NCBI RefSeq assembly: GCF_023101685.1
Contig: NZ_CP082164.1
Location: 992,001 to 1,056,000, forward strand
Direction: 5' to 3'
DNA from: Bradyrhizobium sp. 186
GTDB lineage: Bacteria > Pseudomonadota > Alphaproteobacteria > Rhizobiales > Xanthobacteraceae
Length of the DNA: 64,000 bases
Positions 55,615 to 64,000 of the stretch are shown one piece after another. A program made the position numbers and the translations under genes. Within the stretch, counting starts at the first letter, position 1; each line of letters opens with the position of its first letter. A model generated the notes under the pieces. It had not been told where the DNA came from. It was given only the letters and a program-made list of their open reading frames with translations, and searched no databases.

Positions 55615-56735
55615 GGGCCACGATGGATGTCACTAACGGCACTAAAGGTTCAGAAACTCGGGCGGATGATGCTCCGCCTTGACGAGGCGCCGGCCGCGGC
55701 TTTCGCCTTCTCAGACCGGGTGGACGGCTCGCCCTGGTCGCTAACCTTTTCGCCAGTTGTCAAGCCATATTCTGGCGACGCGCACGTCGGCGGGAGCGCG
55801 TCGAGCTATTCTTGTCGGCCCGAAGGCCGCTGTCTTGAGCGTCGAGGATCGATTTCGCCGATGGGCCCACGAAGGGCGGACCCGTCTTCCACGATATCAA
55901 TCCAGTCACCTGCGGCCATCATTGATCAGGCGACATTCATGCCCGAGGCCTTCTTCAGTTGGTCATCCGAGAGAGGGCGTCCTCACCGAGCCCTGTCTTG
56001 GTCGCACGGTGTCGAGCCGGCCGAGCATCATCCCAGGGCGACAGGGCTATCCTATCACCTCGATGAAGGTGCAGAAGGTACACCTGCGCCACGCCAAGGC
56101 GTTCGCACCCGATCACGTGATGCGGAAATGAATTTCCTGCCACCGGTGCGGTCGGCGCCACCAAGCCGGAATTCGGCTGCTATGAGAGCACCTCGTGTGG
56201 GTCTTCCTGGTTCTCGTTCAACGCATATTGCCGACTTGCAGATGCGTCTCGGGCAACTCGGGAAGGACGGCAGCTGTCGGGAGACTGCTGGGGCTTTGTC
56301 CCGCGGACAAGGCTGGCGCCAAGGTGTTGTTGGGTACGCTCGAGCGTATGGGCGGGACCGTGAGTGATGACGTCCACAATGCCCTCGGTTGCCGGGGTAA
56401 TCAGGTCGACTCTGTCGGCTGTGCGCATCCCGCGCTGAAGCACGCGGCTCGCCGCCGGCTCAAGCACGCCTCCCTCGATGGCAGACGCGCGTGGCGCGTC
56501 GATGGCTTCTTCAACATCAACCATGGGCTCACGATAGTTATCTCAAGCATCTGGAGTTTAGGTTGCGGGCGTTGATGTTGCTGCACCGGGATCCCGACAG
56601 GCTCATGCAATCCGTGATCGCAAGCGCCGCCGTGCGGGAATGGAGGGGGTTGATCGAGCATCATGATAGGGCGGTCCGTAAGGCCGGGCGCCCGCGAGGC
56701 GCGGTACAGTTGAACTATGGAACAGGGACGGCAGC
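55615..56735. other. degenerate 1.1 kb between frxA and nifZ
   Basis: Several broken reading frames. Near 55705-55830 one phase reads LLRPGGRLALVANLFASC, like the tail of a SAM-dependent methyltransferase. Near 56270-56350 another reads DKAGAKVLLGTLERMGGTVSD, reminiscent of the ferritin-like/DUF6306 proteins of other nif clusters. Both identifications are weak. No frame is intact, and no promoter for nifZ was found, so nifZ may depend on read-through from nifB. Confidence 0.4.
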
Positions 56736-57056
56736 ATGAGCAACATCGCCCGTGACAGCGACATCGTCGAGCTGACGGACGCCCCCTTCTTTGATTATGG
56801 TGACAACGTGCGGGCCAACCGCACCATCCGCAACGACGGCACCTATGTGGGCAAGGAGATCGGTGAGGTTCTGGTCAAGAAAGGCGAGCTTGGCTATGTC
56901 GTCTCGATCGGCACGTTCCTGCAACAATTTTATATCTATGGAGTCGAATTCCTCGGCTCCGGCAATCGCGTCGGCATGAAATGCAAGGAACTCGATCTAG
57001 TCACGCGAAACCGCGAAGGCGAGGAGCCGTTCTTGCCAGGAGCGGCACCCCGATGA
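56736..57056 (+). CDS. nifZ: NifZ-family protein, first half
   Basis: 106 residues: SDIVELTDAPFFDYGDNVRA, NDGTYVGKEIGEVLVKKGEL and GYVVSIGTFLQQFYIYGVEF are NifZ signatures. NifZ assists P-cluster maturation on NifDK. ATGA overlap with the next gene, itself a NifZ-domain protein. Confidence 0.94.
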   Translation: MSNIARDSDIVELTDAPFFDYGDNVRANRTIRNDGTYVGKEIGEVLVKKGELGYVVSIGTFLQQFYIYGVEFLGSGNRVGMKCKELDLVTRNREGEEPFLPGAAPR

Positions 57057-57292
57057 TCGAACCAAGATTGCCAAAATACCGGTCAGGCCAACGTGTCAAG
57101 GCCGCAATCGATCTGCTGAACGACGGTTCCTTTCCCGACGCGTCGGCGGAAGAGTGTCTGGTCAGCGTCGGGTACATTGGTGAGATCGTCCAGGTCGGTC
57201 GCCACACGGAAGCGAACCTACCCATTTATATGGTCGACTTCGGCAAGCAGTTGGTGGTTGGCTGCCTCGAGGCAGAAATCTCTGCAGTCTAG
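57053..57292 (+). CDS. NifZ-family protein, second half
   Basis: 79 residues: PKYRSGQRVKAAIDLLNDGS, VSVGYIGEIVQVGRHTEANL and YMVDFGKQLVVGCLEAEI. It has the same SH3-like NifZ fold as the preceding gene (GEIVQVG-H--ANLPIYMVDF versus GYVVSIGTFLQQFYIYGVEF). In many diazotrophs the two domains are one protein of about 150 residues; here they are two translationally coupled genes. Confidence 0.9.
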   Translation: MIEPRLPKYRSGQRVKAAIDLLNDGSFPDASAEECLVSVGYIGEIVQVGRHTEANLPIYMVDFGKQLVVGCLEAEISAV

Positions 57293-57303
57293 GACATCGC
57301 GCA

Positions 57304-57663
57304 ATGAACGCCGCAATCATCAGACGACATCATTCCGGATTGCCTGCGCAACCCAACGAGCTCGACCGGTGGCGGATCGTGCGCGCGCTGACGAAGAGCG
57401 AGCGCTACCGATATGTCTCGCCAAAGGTGACAGCGGTTGCTGGCGGCTATCTGGTCGAGAGCCCGTGCTGCTCAGGCAATATCAATGCGGAGGGCGGCCT
57501 CGTCGACGTCGCGCTGCTGCACCACGATAGGACTGGAGTGGCATGGCAGCTGTTCCGCAAAGATCACCGCAAGGGCGTCTGGGAGTGGCATTCGACCCAT
57601 CAACGGCTTGGCTTGGCGACAGCGGTTCTGAACGCCGACCCTGAACGTTTGTTCTGGCAATAA
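57304..57663 (+). CDS. nif-cluster protein of unknown function
   Basis: 119 residues: WRIVRALTKSERYRYVSPKV, GGYLVESPCCSGNINAEGGL, VDVALLHHDRTGVAWQLFRK and HKGVWEWHSTHQRLGLATAV (quoted from consecutive parts). A conserved CC pair. It is 12 bases after the split nifZ and followed by another small gene, and I recall it as recurring after nifZ in rhizobial clusters; function unknown. Confidence 0.8.
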   Translation: MNAAIIRRHHSGLPAQPNELDRWRIVRALTKSERYRYVSPKVTAVAGGYLVESPCCSGNINAEGGLVDVALLHHDRTGVAWQLFRKDHRKGVWEWHSTHQRLGLATAVLNADPERLFWQ

Positions 57664-57674
57664 GGATTGTGGAG

Positions 57675-57941
57675 ATGGTGCTCGAAGGCGACTTGACGGA
57701 GATCGAGCAGACGCTCGCCGTCGTTGATACAGCCTCTGAGCCCTGCCTGACGCTCCGGCAGAAATTTCCACATCTTGCCTGGATTTGTTGCGAGGCGTCC
57801 GACATGACGCAGAGTCCGTTCCGCCGGATTGGAAAGTTCGACCTGCATCTGCTCGACAGTGGAGGTCACTGTGTACAGATCACGAATGATCCGCAGCGCG
57901 CCACCGGTATTGTGCTAGCCAAGCGCTCTGGCAAGTCATGA
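57675..57941 (+). CDS. nif-cluster small protein of unknown function
   Basis: 88 residues from MVLEGDLTEIEQTLAVVDTA; then LTLRQKFPHLAWICCEASDM and PFRRIGKFDLHLLDSGGHCV with QITNDPQRATGIVLAKR. Resembles a small nif-linked family (possibly DUF6129; not verified). Follows the previous gene by 11 bases; together they close the nifZ unit. Confidence 0.75.
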   Translation: MVLEGDLTEIEQTLAVVDTASEPCLTLRQKFPHLAWICCEASDMTQSPFRRIGKFDLHLLDSGGHCVQITNDPQRATGIVLAKRSGKS

Positions 57942-58741
57942 TCAAGCAATCGCCTGCCGGTGCCAAGCTCACACAGGACGGCTAGGCCCGCGGGTTGTTG
58001 GCAATGCCGTAGTGGCCGGCCCGGGAAATATCACCATCAGGTCGCACGCTCGTTCATCGGGTCCATGAGACGGGGGCAGGCGATGGTCTCGCAGAAGTGT
58101 TCGCTGAGGGCGGAATTGCCTGGGTATCTCAACGTGGCTTATTAATCCACGGATACTGCGGTAGATCAAATTTGGATGAGCGAGCCGTGCTCGATCGGCT
58201 GACGAGGAGTAACGCTCAGGCATTGCAAGAGTTGCCTTTGTGAGTACTCGCCCTTAAGTCCGCAGGACTTCAGAAAAAAGGAGAAGACGTTTGTTCTTTG
58301 CGCGGTAACGCCGTGCACTTCGGAAGGCCGATTGATGATGCGCGCAAGTGAGGCAGTGCGACTGTCCCGGCCGATCCTCGCTACTCCATCAATATTATTG
58401 GCGCCTGGAAATATCATTCTACGAAATTGGTGAGTGAAGTCGGCGCATTCAAGCAAGAAGGGCTTTTCGCGTTGTTTTTCGAAGATGCATCGGGCGTCCC
58501 TTCTCTATGGCTTGCTTCCATGTTGAAGTGGCTGACGCGCACGTCGAGAATCGGGCTTGTCACGCGGATAAAGATCCAGAGGACGGAGGACAAATTCGCG
58601 TGTAGTTCCAGTGCTTATCTCGGAGAGAAAAATCCGCTTGAATAGTTGTCCATGACCATTGATATGGTAATGGGAAGCAGTTGCGTCTTCGCCAAAACCA
58701 AGGCGCTACAGGCAAATGTGCAAAGCGAAATCGGAGAACAC
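57942..58741. other. no intact gene (800 bases)
   Basis: Plus-strand text near 58000-58150 reads RVVGNAVVAGPGNITIRSHA and, in another phase, EVFAEGGIAWVSQRGLLI; this looks like an eroded gene directly after the nifZ unit, family not identified. A 72-codon frame at 58427-58645 is unconvincing. Confidence 0.4.
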
Positions 58742-58915
58742 GTGGCAAAAAGCACCAAGCGCAAAGAGTATAGTAAGGATGACGTCAAGCTGCTCAAAGC
58801 GCACTCAAAGGCCCGCACTCCTGTAGTTAGGGTTTCAAAGCTTATGAAGCGATCCGAGGGCTCTCTAAGACAGAAAGCACGTACCTTGGGGATTGGCTTG
58901 GGTCACCAGCGCTGA
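58742..58915 (+). CDS. small basic SANT/HTH-like protein
   Basis: 57 residues from a GTG, six bases after GGAG: AKSTKRKEYSKDDVKLLKAH, RTPVVRVSKLMKRSEGSLRQ and KARTLGIGLGHQR. The layout (charged helix, then ''S-LMKR-EGSLRQKA-LGI'') is that of a short Myb/SANT-like helix-turn-helix protein that I recall as common and multi-copy in Bradyrhizobium. Probably DNA-associated; function unknown. Frame is open upstream to 58646 without family character. Confidence 0.7.
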   Translation: MAKSTKRKEYSKDDVKLLKAHSKARTPVVRVSKLMKRSEGSLRQKARTLGIGLGHQR

Positions 58916-59830
58916 GATACGCGTCAATGTTCGGAAATTGACCGGCGTGATGATCGAGACGGCCAGGCGGCTTACGACCGCCGGGCCACCTGATCGTTTC
59001 AGGTCCCTGCGCCCGAGGGTCAGCTCGCGCGATGAACGAGCTGACCGGTTTCCCGATAGACCGGCTCAGTTGGCCAAACCTCGTCGAGTGTCATGGTTTC
59101 AATCAGGGACTGATAAACCCGACTCGTTCGTCTCATAGTGCGGCTTACATCGGTGAATATAGATTTACCGAGCCCGGAAATACGGTCCGCGAGCGTGCCG
59201 GCGGATCATCGTCTCGGCCGGTAGACGTCATTCGGCGCTGAGCGATCTCCCTCTGCCTCCACCCTTCTCGAGGCGCGGCGACTGGAACCTAGTTGCGCCG
59301 AAGAGGGAGCTTGGCACCATTTTTTCCGAGTCCGTGGGCGCCGGCATCGTCGGCCTACAGCATTAGCGGCCTGCGGCTGACGCAGATCGCTCTGATGATG
59401 CTGCCGGCCGTCAAGCCGCAGAAAGAAGGGAATAGCCGCGGTCCGGCCTACGGCGACAATATAAAGGAACTCTGGCAGGAGATGTGCGTCCAGCAGGCGC
59501 AGAAGCGTACAAGTATTTTGTATGTTCATGCGGAGCCGCGCCGGCATCCTCTTGCATGCGGGATTTGTTGTGAGGTGAGCAAAGCGGTGGTGAACATTGT
59601 TCATCGTCATCATCGAGACCGTCGATTTCGCCGCCGCGACTGCCGCACGCGGACAGCGCGGCGGCCGCGGCAGACTCCATGGTGGCAATGAGAATTGAAT
59701 TGCAGGCCGCACTCGCTAGCAGCAGGCCGCATTTGCGGTAAGATCGTCTCATCTGGTATCCGACAAACGATTGAATCTGACGTCCTTCGAATGCGGGAGC
59801 TGCTCCTTGCTGCACTTTCGATATGTTGCG
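58916..59830. other. no convincing gene (900 bases)
   Basis: Overlapping frames in both directions without recognised domains. Holds the 3' region of ahpC; no terminator with U-tract was seen. Confidence 0.4.
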
Positions 59831-60385
59831 TCAGGCAATTTTAAGCGTGTCGCCGCCGATTTCGCGGTTGCAAGGGCAGAGCTCATCAGTCTGTATCGCA
59901 TCCAGAACGCGTAACGTGTCCGTCGGACTGCGGCCGACATTGAGGCTTGTCGCATAGACATGCTGGATCGTGTTCTCAGGATCGACGATGAAGGTGTAGC
60001 GATGCGCGATGCCATCACGCGATCGCACTCCAAGGCCATCGACCAGTGCACCCTTGGTGTCGGCAAACTGCCAGATCGATAGACGGTGCAGATCCTTGTG
60101 CTCACGCCGCCAGGCGAGCTTGCAGAACTCGTTATCGGTCGAGCCACCAAGCACGATTGCATCGCGATCGGCGAAATGCTTGGACAGGCGAGCAAACTCA
60201 GCGATTTCGGTTGGGCAGACGAATGTGAAATCCTTCGGGTAAAAAAAGATGACTTTCCATTTTCCGGGGAAACTCCTCTCAGTCAGCGTCTCGAAGGCGC
60301 TCTGCCCGTTCTCTTCTTGCAGGTGAAAGCCGGGCTTCACGCCTGTGATGTCGAACGGCGGCAACTTACTTCCAATTCCAGGCAT
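59831..60385 (-). CDS. ahpC: peroxiredoxin (AhpC/TSA family)
   Basis: 184 residues from MPGIGSKLPPFDITGVKPG with GAGGAC before the ATG; the open frame upstream to 60436 is not family-like. Peroxidatic Cys57 is in FYPKDFTFVCPTEIAEF, the resolving Cys in DELCPCNREI. GGSTDNEFCKLAWRREH is typical AhpC. Reduces peroxides in the cytoplasm using AhpD or AhpF/thioredoxin; neither partner is in the window. It is divergent from nifH, with about 280 bases between its start and the nifH NifA site, and may protect nitrogenase from peroxide. Confidence 0.93.
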   Translation of the reverse strand: MPGIGSKLPPFDITGVKPGFHLQEENGQSAFETLTERSFPGKWKVIFFYPKDFTFVCPTEIAEFARLSKHFADRDAIVLGGSTDNEFCKLAWRREHKDLHRLSIWQFADTKGALVDGLGVRSRDGIAHRYTFIVDPENTIQHVYATSLNVGRSPTDTLRVLDAIQTDELCPCNREIGGDTLKIA

Positions 60386-60663
60386 ATTGTCCTCACAACA
60401 TCGCGTCACACGGAAACAGCGTTCCGCGATTGGCAAAGCAAGCGATATGCCACCCGATCTTACGGCAAGTACCCATCATGCCGGTCGTGGAACATTCGCC
60501 TTTGATGATGGCGGTGTCCTCGAAACCCCATCTGCGCCGTGTGGTCTCCTCGATTGTCTCGGGCTTACGGCCCGGCATTCCCCGTTCCGCGCTCTTTCGG
60601 CCGGCACTCGTAGTGGAATCCACGCGCCGGGCTTTGTCGGGTTTCTATCAGAGCCCTTGCCGC

Positions 60664-60679
60664 TGTCGGGTCCGCCACA
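60664..60679 (+). promoter_or_regulatory. NifA upstream activator site of nifH
   Basis: TGT-CGGGTCCGCC-ACA, 67 bases upstream of the -24 element. Confidence 0.8.
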
Positions 60680-60746
60680 GCATCCGGTCTCGGACATTGC
60701 GCTATTAGTCGAGCTTAGTCAGATGCTTAACGCGCGTGCGAACGAA

Positions 60747-60761
60747 TGGCACGCCAGTTGC
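60747..60761 (+). promoter_or_regulatory. RpoN (-24/-12) promoter of nifH
   Basis: TGGCACGCCAGTTGC, perfect. Transcription would begin near 60773, leaving a leader of about 145 bases. Confidence 0.95.
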
Positions 60762-60859
60762 TAACTGGATGCAGCAACAACGAGTGAGGGCTGAGGGCAC
60801 GCCGACGCCGATGGCGAGCGATGGCCTCCTTCCCGAAACCCGTGTGCCCACGTTTCTGA

Positions 60860-61810
<951 letters not shown>

Positions 61811-61817
61811 TTCATGT

Positions 61818-61848
61818 TGTCGGCCTTCTCGACCGGGGCAGGCCGACA
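61818..61848 (+). other. stem-loop between nifH and nifQ
   Basis: TGTCGGCCT (61818-61826) pairs perfectly with AGGCCGACA (61840-61848) around a 13-base loop. No U-tract. Probably stabilises the abundant nifH message or attenuates read-through to nifQ. Confidence 0.6.
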
Positions 61849-61876
61849 TCGTCCACTCAGAAGCTGGGGGACCTTC

Positions 61877-62596
61877 ATGATTGGCACACAAAGCAAATTG
61901 GCCGATACGATGTCATCTCCTGTATCAGCAGCTCACATCGCCGAGCAGCGCAATGCAAGTGAGCTCTACGGCCTTCTGACCGGGCGCCATCCAACAGAAG
62001 TCGACATCAGCGACGATGACGATTTCGATCGCCATGTGCTCGCTTGCGTTCTCGCCGCATCCGCTATGGATGGCGGCCAACTTCCCGAACGGGCTGGCTT
62101 GACTAACCAGGAGCTCGATGCGCTCTTGGTGCAATACTTCCCATCCACCCCGGTCAGGAGTTGTACCTGGCGCGAACAGTCCGCGTTACCGGCTCCTGAC
62201 GAGACGATTATGGTGCGCGACCTCCTGCTTGCGCAACGTTCCACTCATGGCGAGGTCGGCGGCTGGCTCGCGACGATGATCGCGCGGCGCGCCATGGAGC
62301 CTAATCACCTGTGGGAAGATCTCGGTCTGCGAGAGCGGGACGAATTGTCCCGCCTCCTGATGCGCCATTTCGGGCCGCTGGCGGCTCGCAACACCAAGAA
62401 CATGCGCTGGAAGCGCTTCTTCTATCGCACGCTATGCGAAGATGACGGTCTGGTGATGTGTACCACGCCGGTCTGCACGGAATGCAATGATTTTGATCTT
62501 TGCTTCGGCGGGGAGAGCCGGATGGCCGGACGCCGGCGGGATCATCTGCGTCGTCTCGATGACTCCGTCCAAGCCATCCCAAGTTCGCAAGACTGA
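61877..62596 (+). CDS. nifQ: NifQ, molybdenum donor for FeMo-co
   Basis: 239 residues from MIGTQSKLADTMSSPVSAAH; GGGGGA precedes the ATG. The metal motif C-x4-C-x2-C-x5-C is exact (CTTPVCTECNDFDLC), and LGLRERDELSRLLMRHFGPL and NTKNMRWKRFFYRTLCEDDG precede it as in the family. NifQ carries a Mo-Fe-S cluster and gives Mo to NifEN. Follows nifH by 66 bases, separated by a stem-loop. Confidence 0.95.
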   Translation: MIGTQSKLADTMSSPVSAAHIAEQRNASELYGLLTGRHPTEVDISDDDDFDRHVLACVLAASAMDGGQLPERAGLTNQELDALLVQYFPSTPVRSCTWREQSALPAPDETIMVRDLLLAQRSTHGEVGGWLATMIARRAMEPNHLWEDLGLRERDELSRLLMRHFGPLAARNTKNMRWKRFFYRTLCEDDGLVMCTTPVCTECNDFDLCFGGESRMAGRRRDHLRRLDDSVQAIPSSQD

Positions 62597-63065
62597 GCTC
62601 ATAATGGATGCCCCCTCCTCGGCGCGAGTCCCGGTGTATCGGACGAACTTTCGGCCAGCTGTCACATGACGAGACTGAGGGTTTGAAAAGACACCGGGGT
62701 AAACAACTTCGCGCAGGCGGCATAAGCAGGACGCGGCGGCACCTGATGATCGCGGCTTGATAACTGGCGGAGGCGACCGTCACATTTACCGCCGAGATGT
62801 TCTATGTTGACGCGCGATCGACGCCAACATCCGCATCTCGATCGCGCCCCGCTGAACTTGTTTACGAACGCCGACTTGTGGTTGGACCGAACCCGATGGC
62901 TCAAAAATCTTCTTCGATAAGCGCCGGAATGCACGCGCCTTCCCCGAAGTGCTGCAGCTTGAGGTGAGGCCCGAACCGTTGCCCGGCTAGCAAGCTTCCA
63001 AGTTCGGCGCCTGCCTTCAGCTCGGTCGCAAGCGCACCGAACCTGGCGCTCCACCGTTTCCACCC
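62597..63065. other. intergenic between nifQ and the nifV control region
   Basis: About 470 bases; minus-strand frames only, without family character. Confidence 0.4.
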
Positions 63066-63081
63066 TGTCGGATTTGCGACA
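63066..63081 (+). promoter_or_regulatory. NifA upstream activator site of nifV
   Basis: TGT-CGGATTTGCG-ACA, 58 bases upstream of the -24 element. Confidence 0.75.
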
Positions 63082-63139
63082 CACCCGACTAATCTGAAAT
63101 TCGACGTCGTTCACAGGTTCTTGGGAAATTCGAGCGGGT

Positions 63140-63154
63140 TGGCACAGCAGTTGC
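63140..63154 (+). promoter_or_regulatory. RpoN (-24/-12) promoter of nifV
   Basis: TGGCACAGCAGTTGC, perfect in both half-sites. Predicted transcription start near 63166, 24 bases before the ATG. Confidence 0.9.
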
Positions 63155-63189
63155 TGAACAGCTTCCGGAATAAACATACGGAGCCGCTG

Positions 63190-64000
63190 ATGGCGTTCGC
63201 TGCCGCAATCACCGGGCCCGACAGAGATCGGTCGAGGTCCATAGTCCTTAATGACACCACGTTGCGCGACGGCGAACAGACACCCGGCGTGGCCTTCACG
63301 ACACCGGAAAAGGTCTCGATCGCGCGTGCGCTGGCCGCGGCCGGAGTCACGGAGATCGAGGCCGGCACGCCGGCGATGGGTCAGGAAGAGATTGCCGCGA
63401 TCCGAGCGGTCGCCGAAGCGGGCCTTGCGGCGACGATCATCGGCTGGTGCCGGATGAAACCCGCGGACGTCGATGCGGCGGTCGAGGCCGGTGTTTCGAT
63501 GGTCAACCTATCGATTCCATCGTCCGACGTGCAGATTGCGGCGAAACTCGGTGGCGGCCGTTTGGCCGCGCTGGAGCGGGTGAAGCGCGTCGCGGCCTAT
63601 GCTCGCGACAAGGGACTGGATGTCGCGGTGGGTGGCGAAGACTCCTCGCGTGCCGATGTCAACTTCCTGATCGAGCTGATCGCAACCGCCAAGGCGGCCG
63701 GCGCGCGGCGCTTTCGTGTCGCAGATACGCTGAGCGTGCTCGATCCCGACGCGTCCTTCGCGCTCATGGCCGCACTGCGCGCCAGCACCGATCTCGAGCT
63801 CGAATTCCACGGCCATGACGATCTTGGGCTGGCAACGGCTAATACGCTGGCGGCGATCAAGGCCGGTGCGACGCACGCCTCTGTGACGGTCATTGGACTG
63901 GGCGAGCGAGCCGGCAATGCGCCGCTGGAGGAAGTTGCCGTCGCACTCAGGCAGCTTTACGGCGGTGATACCGGCGTGCTGCTATCCGAACTGGAAAAAG
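63190..64000 (+). CDS. nifV: homocitrate synthase NifV (3' end beyond window)
   Basis: 270 codons visible from the ATG at 63190, which has GGAG at the right distance and lies just after the RpoN promoter. [20 protein letters not shown] is the DRE-TIM signature with metal-binding and catalytic residues; [49 protein letters not shown] and [20 protein letters not shown] (metal His-x-His) follow the homocitrate synthase pattern. It condenses acetyl-CoA with 2-oxoglutarate to give homocitrate, the organic ligand of FeMo-co. No internal lesion in the part seen. Confidence 0.95.
   Translation, partial: MAFAAAITGPDRDRSRSIVLNDTTLRDGEQTPGVAFTTPEKVSIARALAAAGVTEIEAGTPAMGQEEIAAIRAVAEAGLAATIIGWCRMKPADVDAAVEAGVSMVNLSIPSSDVQIAAKLGGGRLAALERVKRVAAYARDKGLDVAVGGEDSSRADVNFLIELIATAKAAGARRFRVADTLSVLDPDASFALMAALRASTDLELEFHGHDDLGLATANTLAAIKAGATHASVTVIGLGERAGNAPLEEVAVALRQLYGGDTGVLLSELEK

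Noticed and set aside
55627..56367. 246-codon plus-strand frame after frxA
   Set aside because: Composition is that of a random frame in high-GC DNA; protein-like traces occur in other phases of the same stretch, so it is treated as debris.
58670..58690. RpoN promoter before the small basic protein (TGGGAAGCAGTTGC)
   Set aside because: Spacing between the GG and GC is one base short and the -24 half is weak.

Overview
This window looks like part of the symbiosis region of a Bradyrhizobium. The strongest evidence is a Bradyrhizobium-type nitrogen-fixation cluster filling the right half: nifDKENX, a DUF269 protein, a DUF683 protein, fdxB, then iscN, a NifU C-terminal protein, nifS, nifT/fixU, a prolyl oligopeptidase, nifB, frxA/fdxN, split nifZ, ahpC, nifH, nifQ and nifV. 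Six of these units carry recognisable RpoN (-24/-12) promoters with NifA upstream activator sites (TGT-N10-ACA). All functional calls are from reading motifs by eye; no database search was run.

Left part (1-16.3 kb) is a scrapyard of accessory DNA: two paralogous serine-recombinase modules, an AbiE-type toxin-antitoxin pair cut tail-to-tail into a truncated HNH nuclease gene, a frameshifted DnaQ-like exonuclease, queD, a MATE exporter, a multiply broken glutamate dehydrogenase gene, an outer-membrane porin-like protein, and truncated fragments of recombinases and of IS630, IS481, IS1380 and probably IS66 elements.

Middle part (16.3-38.5 kb): an IclR regulator with a palindromic operator, divergent from a six-gene ABC transporter/CoA-transferase/citryl-CoA-lyase-like/lactonase operon; a GNAT acetyltransferase with a 37-residue peptide ORF just upstream; an EAL-domain protein; an orphan nif-type ferredoxin with a full NifA/RpoN promoter; a decayed suf operon; metE under a cobalamin riboswitch; a group II intron sitting right behind a strong terminator, with a broken reverse transcriptase; a di-haem cytochrome c peroxidase; and a deleted ISNCY element.

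Right part (38.5-64 kb): NifDK (dinitrogenase) and NifH (its reductase) are matched with the cofactor assembly line: NifB (radical SAM core), NifEN scaffold, NifX, NifQ (Mo), NifV (homocitrate), NifS/NifU-like/IscN (Fe-S supply), NifZ and ferredoxins FdxB and FrxA (electron supply). A divergent NifA/RpoN regulatory region at 48.2-48.5 kb also drives an unrecognised 196-residue protein, the best candidate here for an undescribed nitrogen-fixation factor. nifV, uncommon in classical nodule-dependent rhizobia, has its own NifA/RpoN promoter and runs off the window end.
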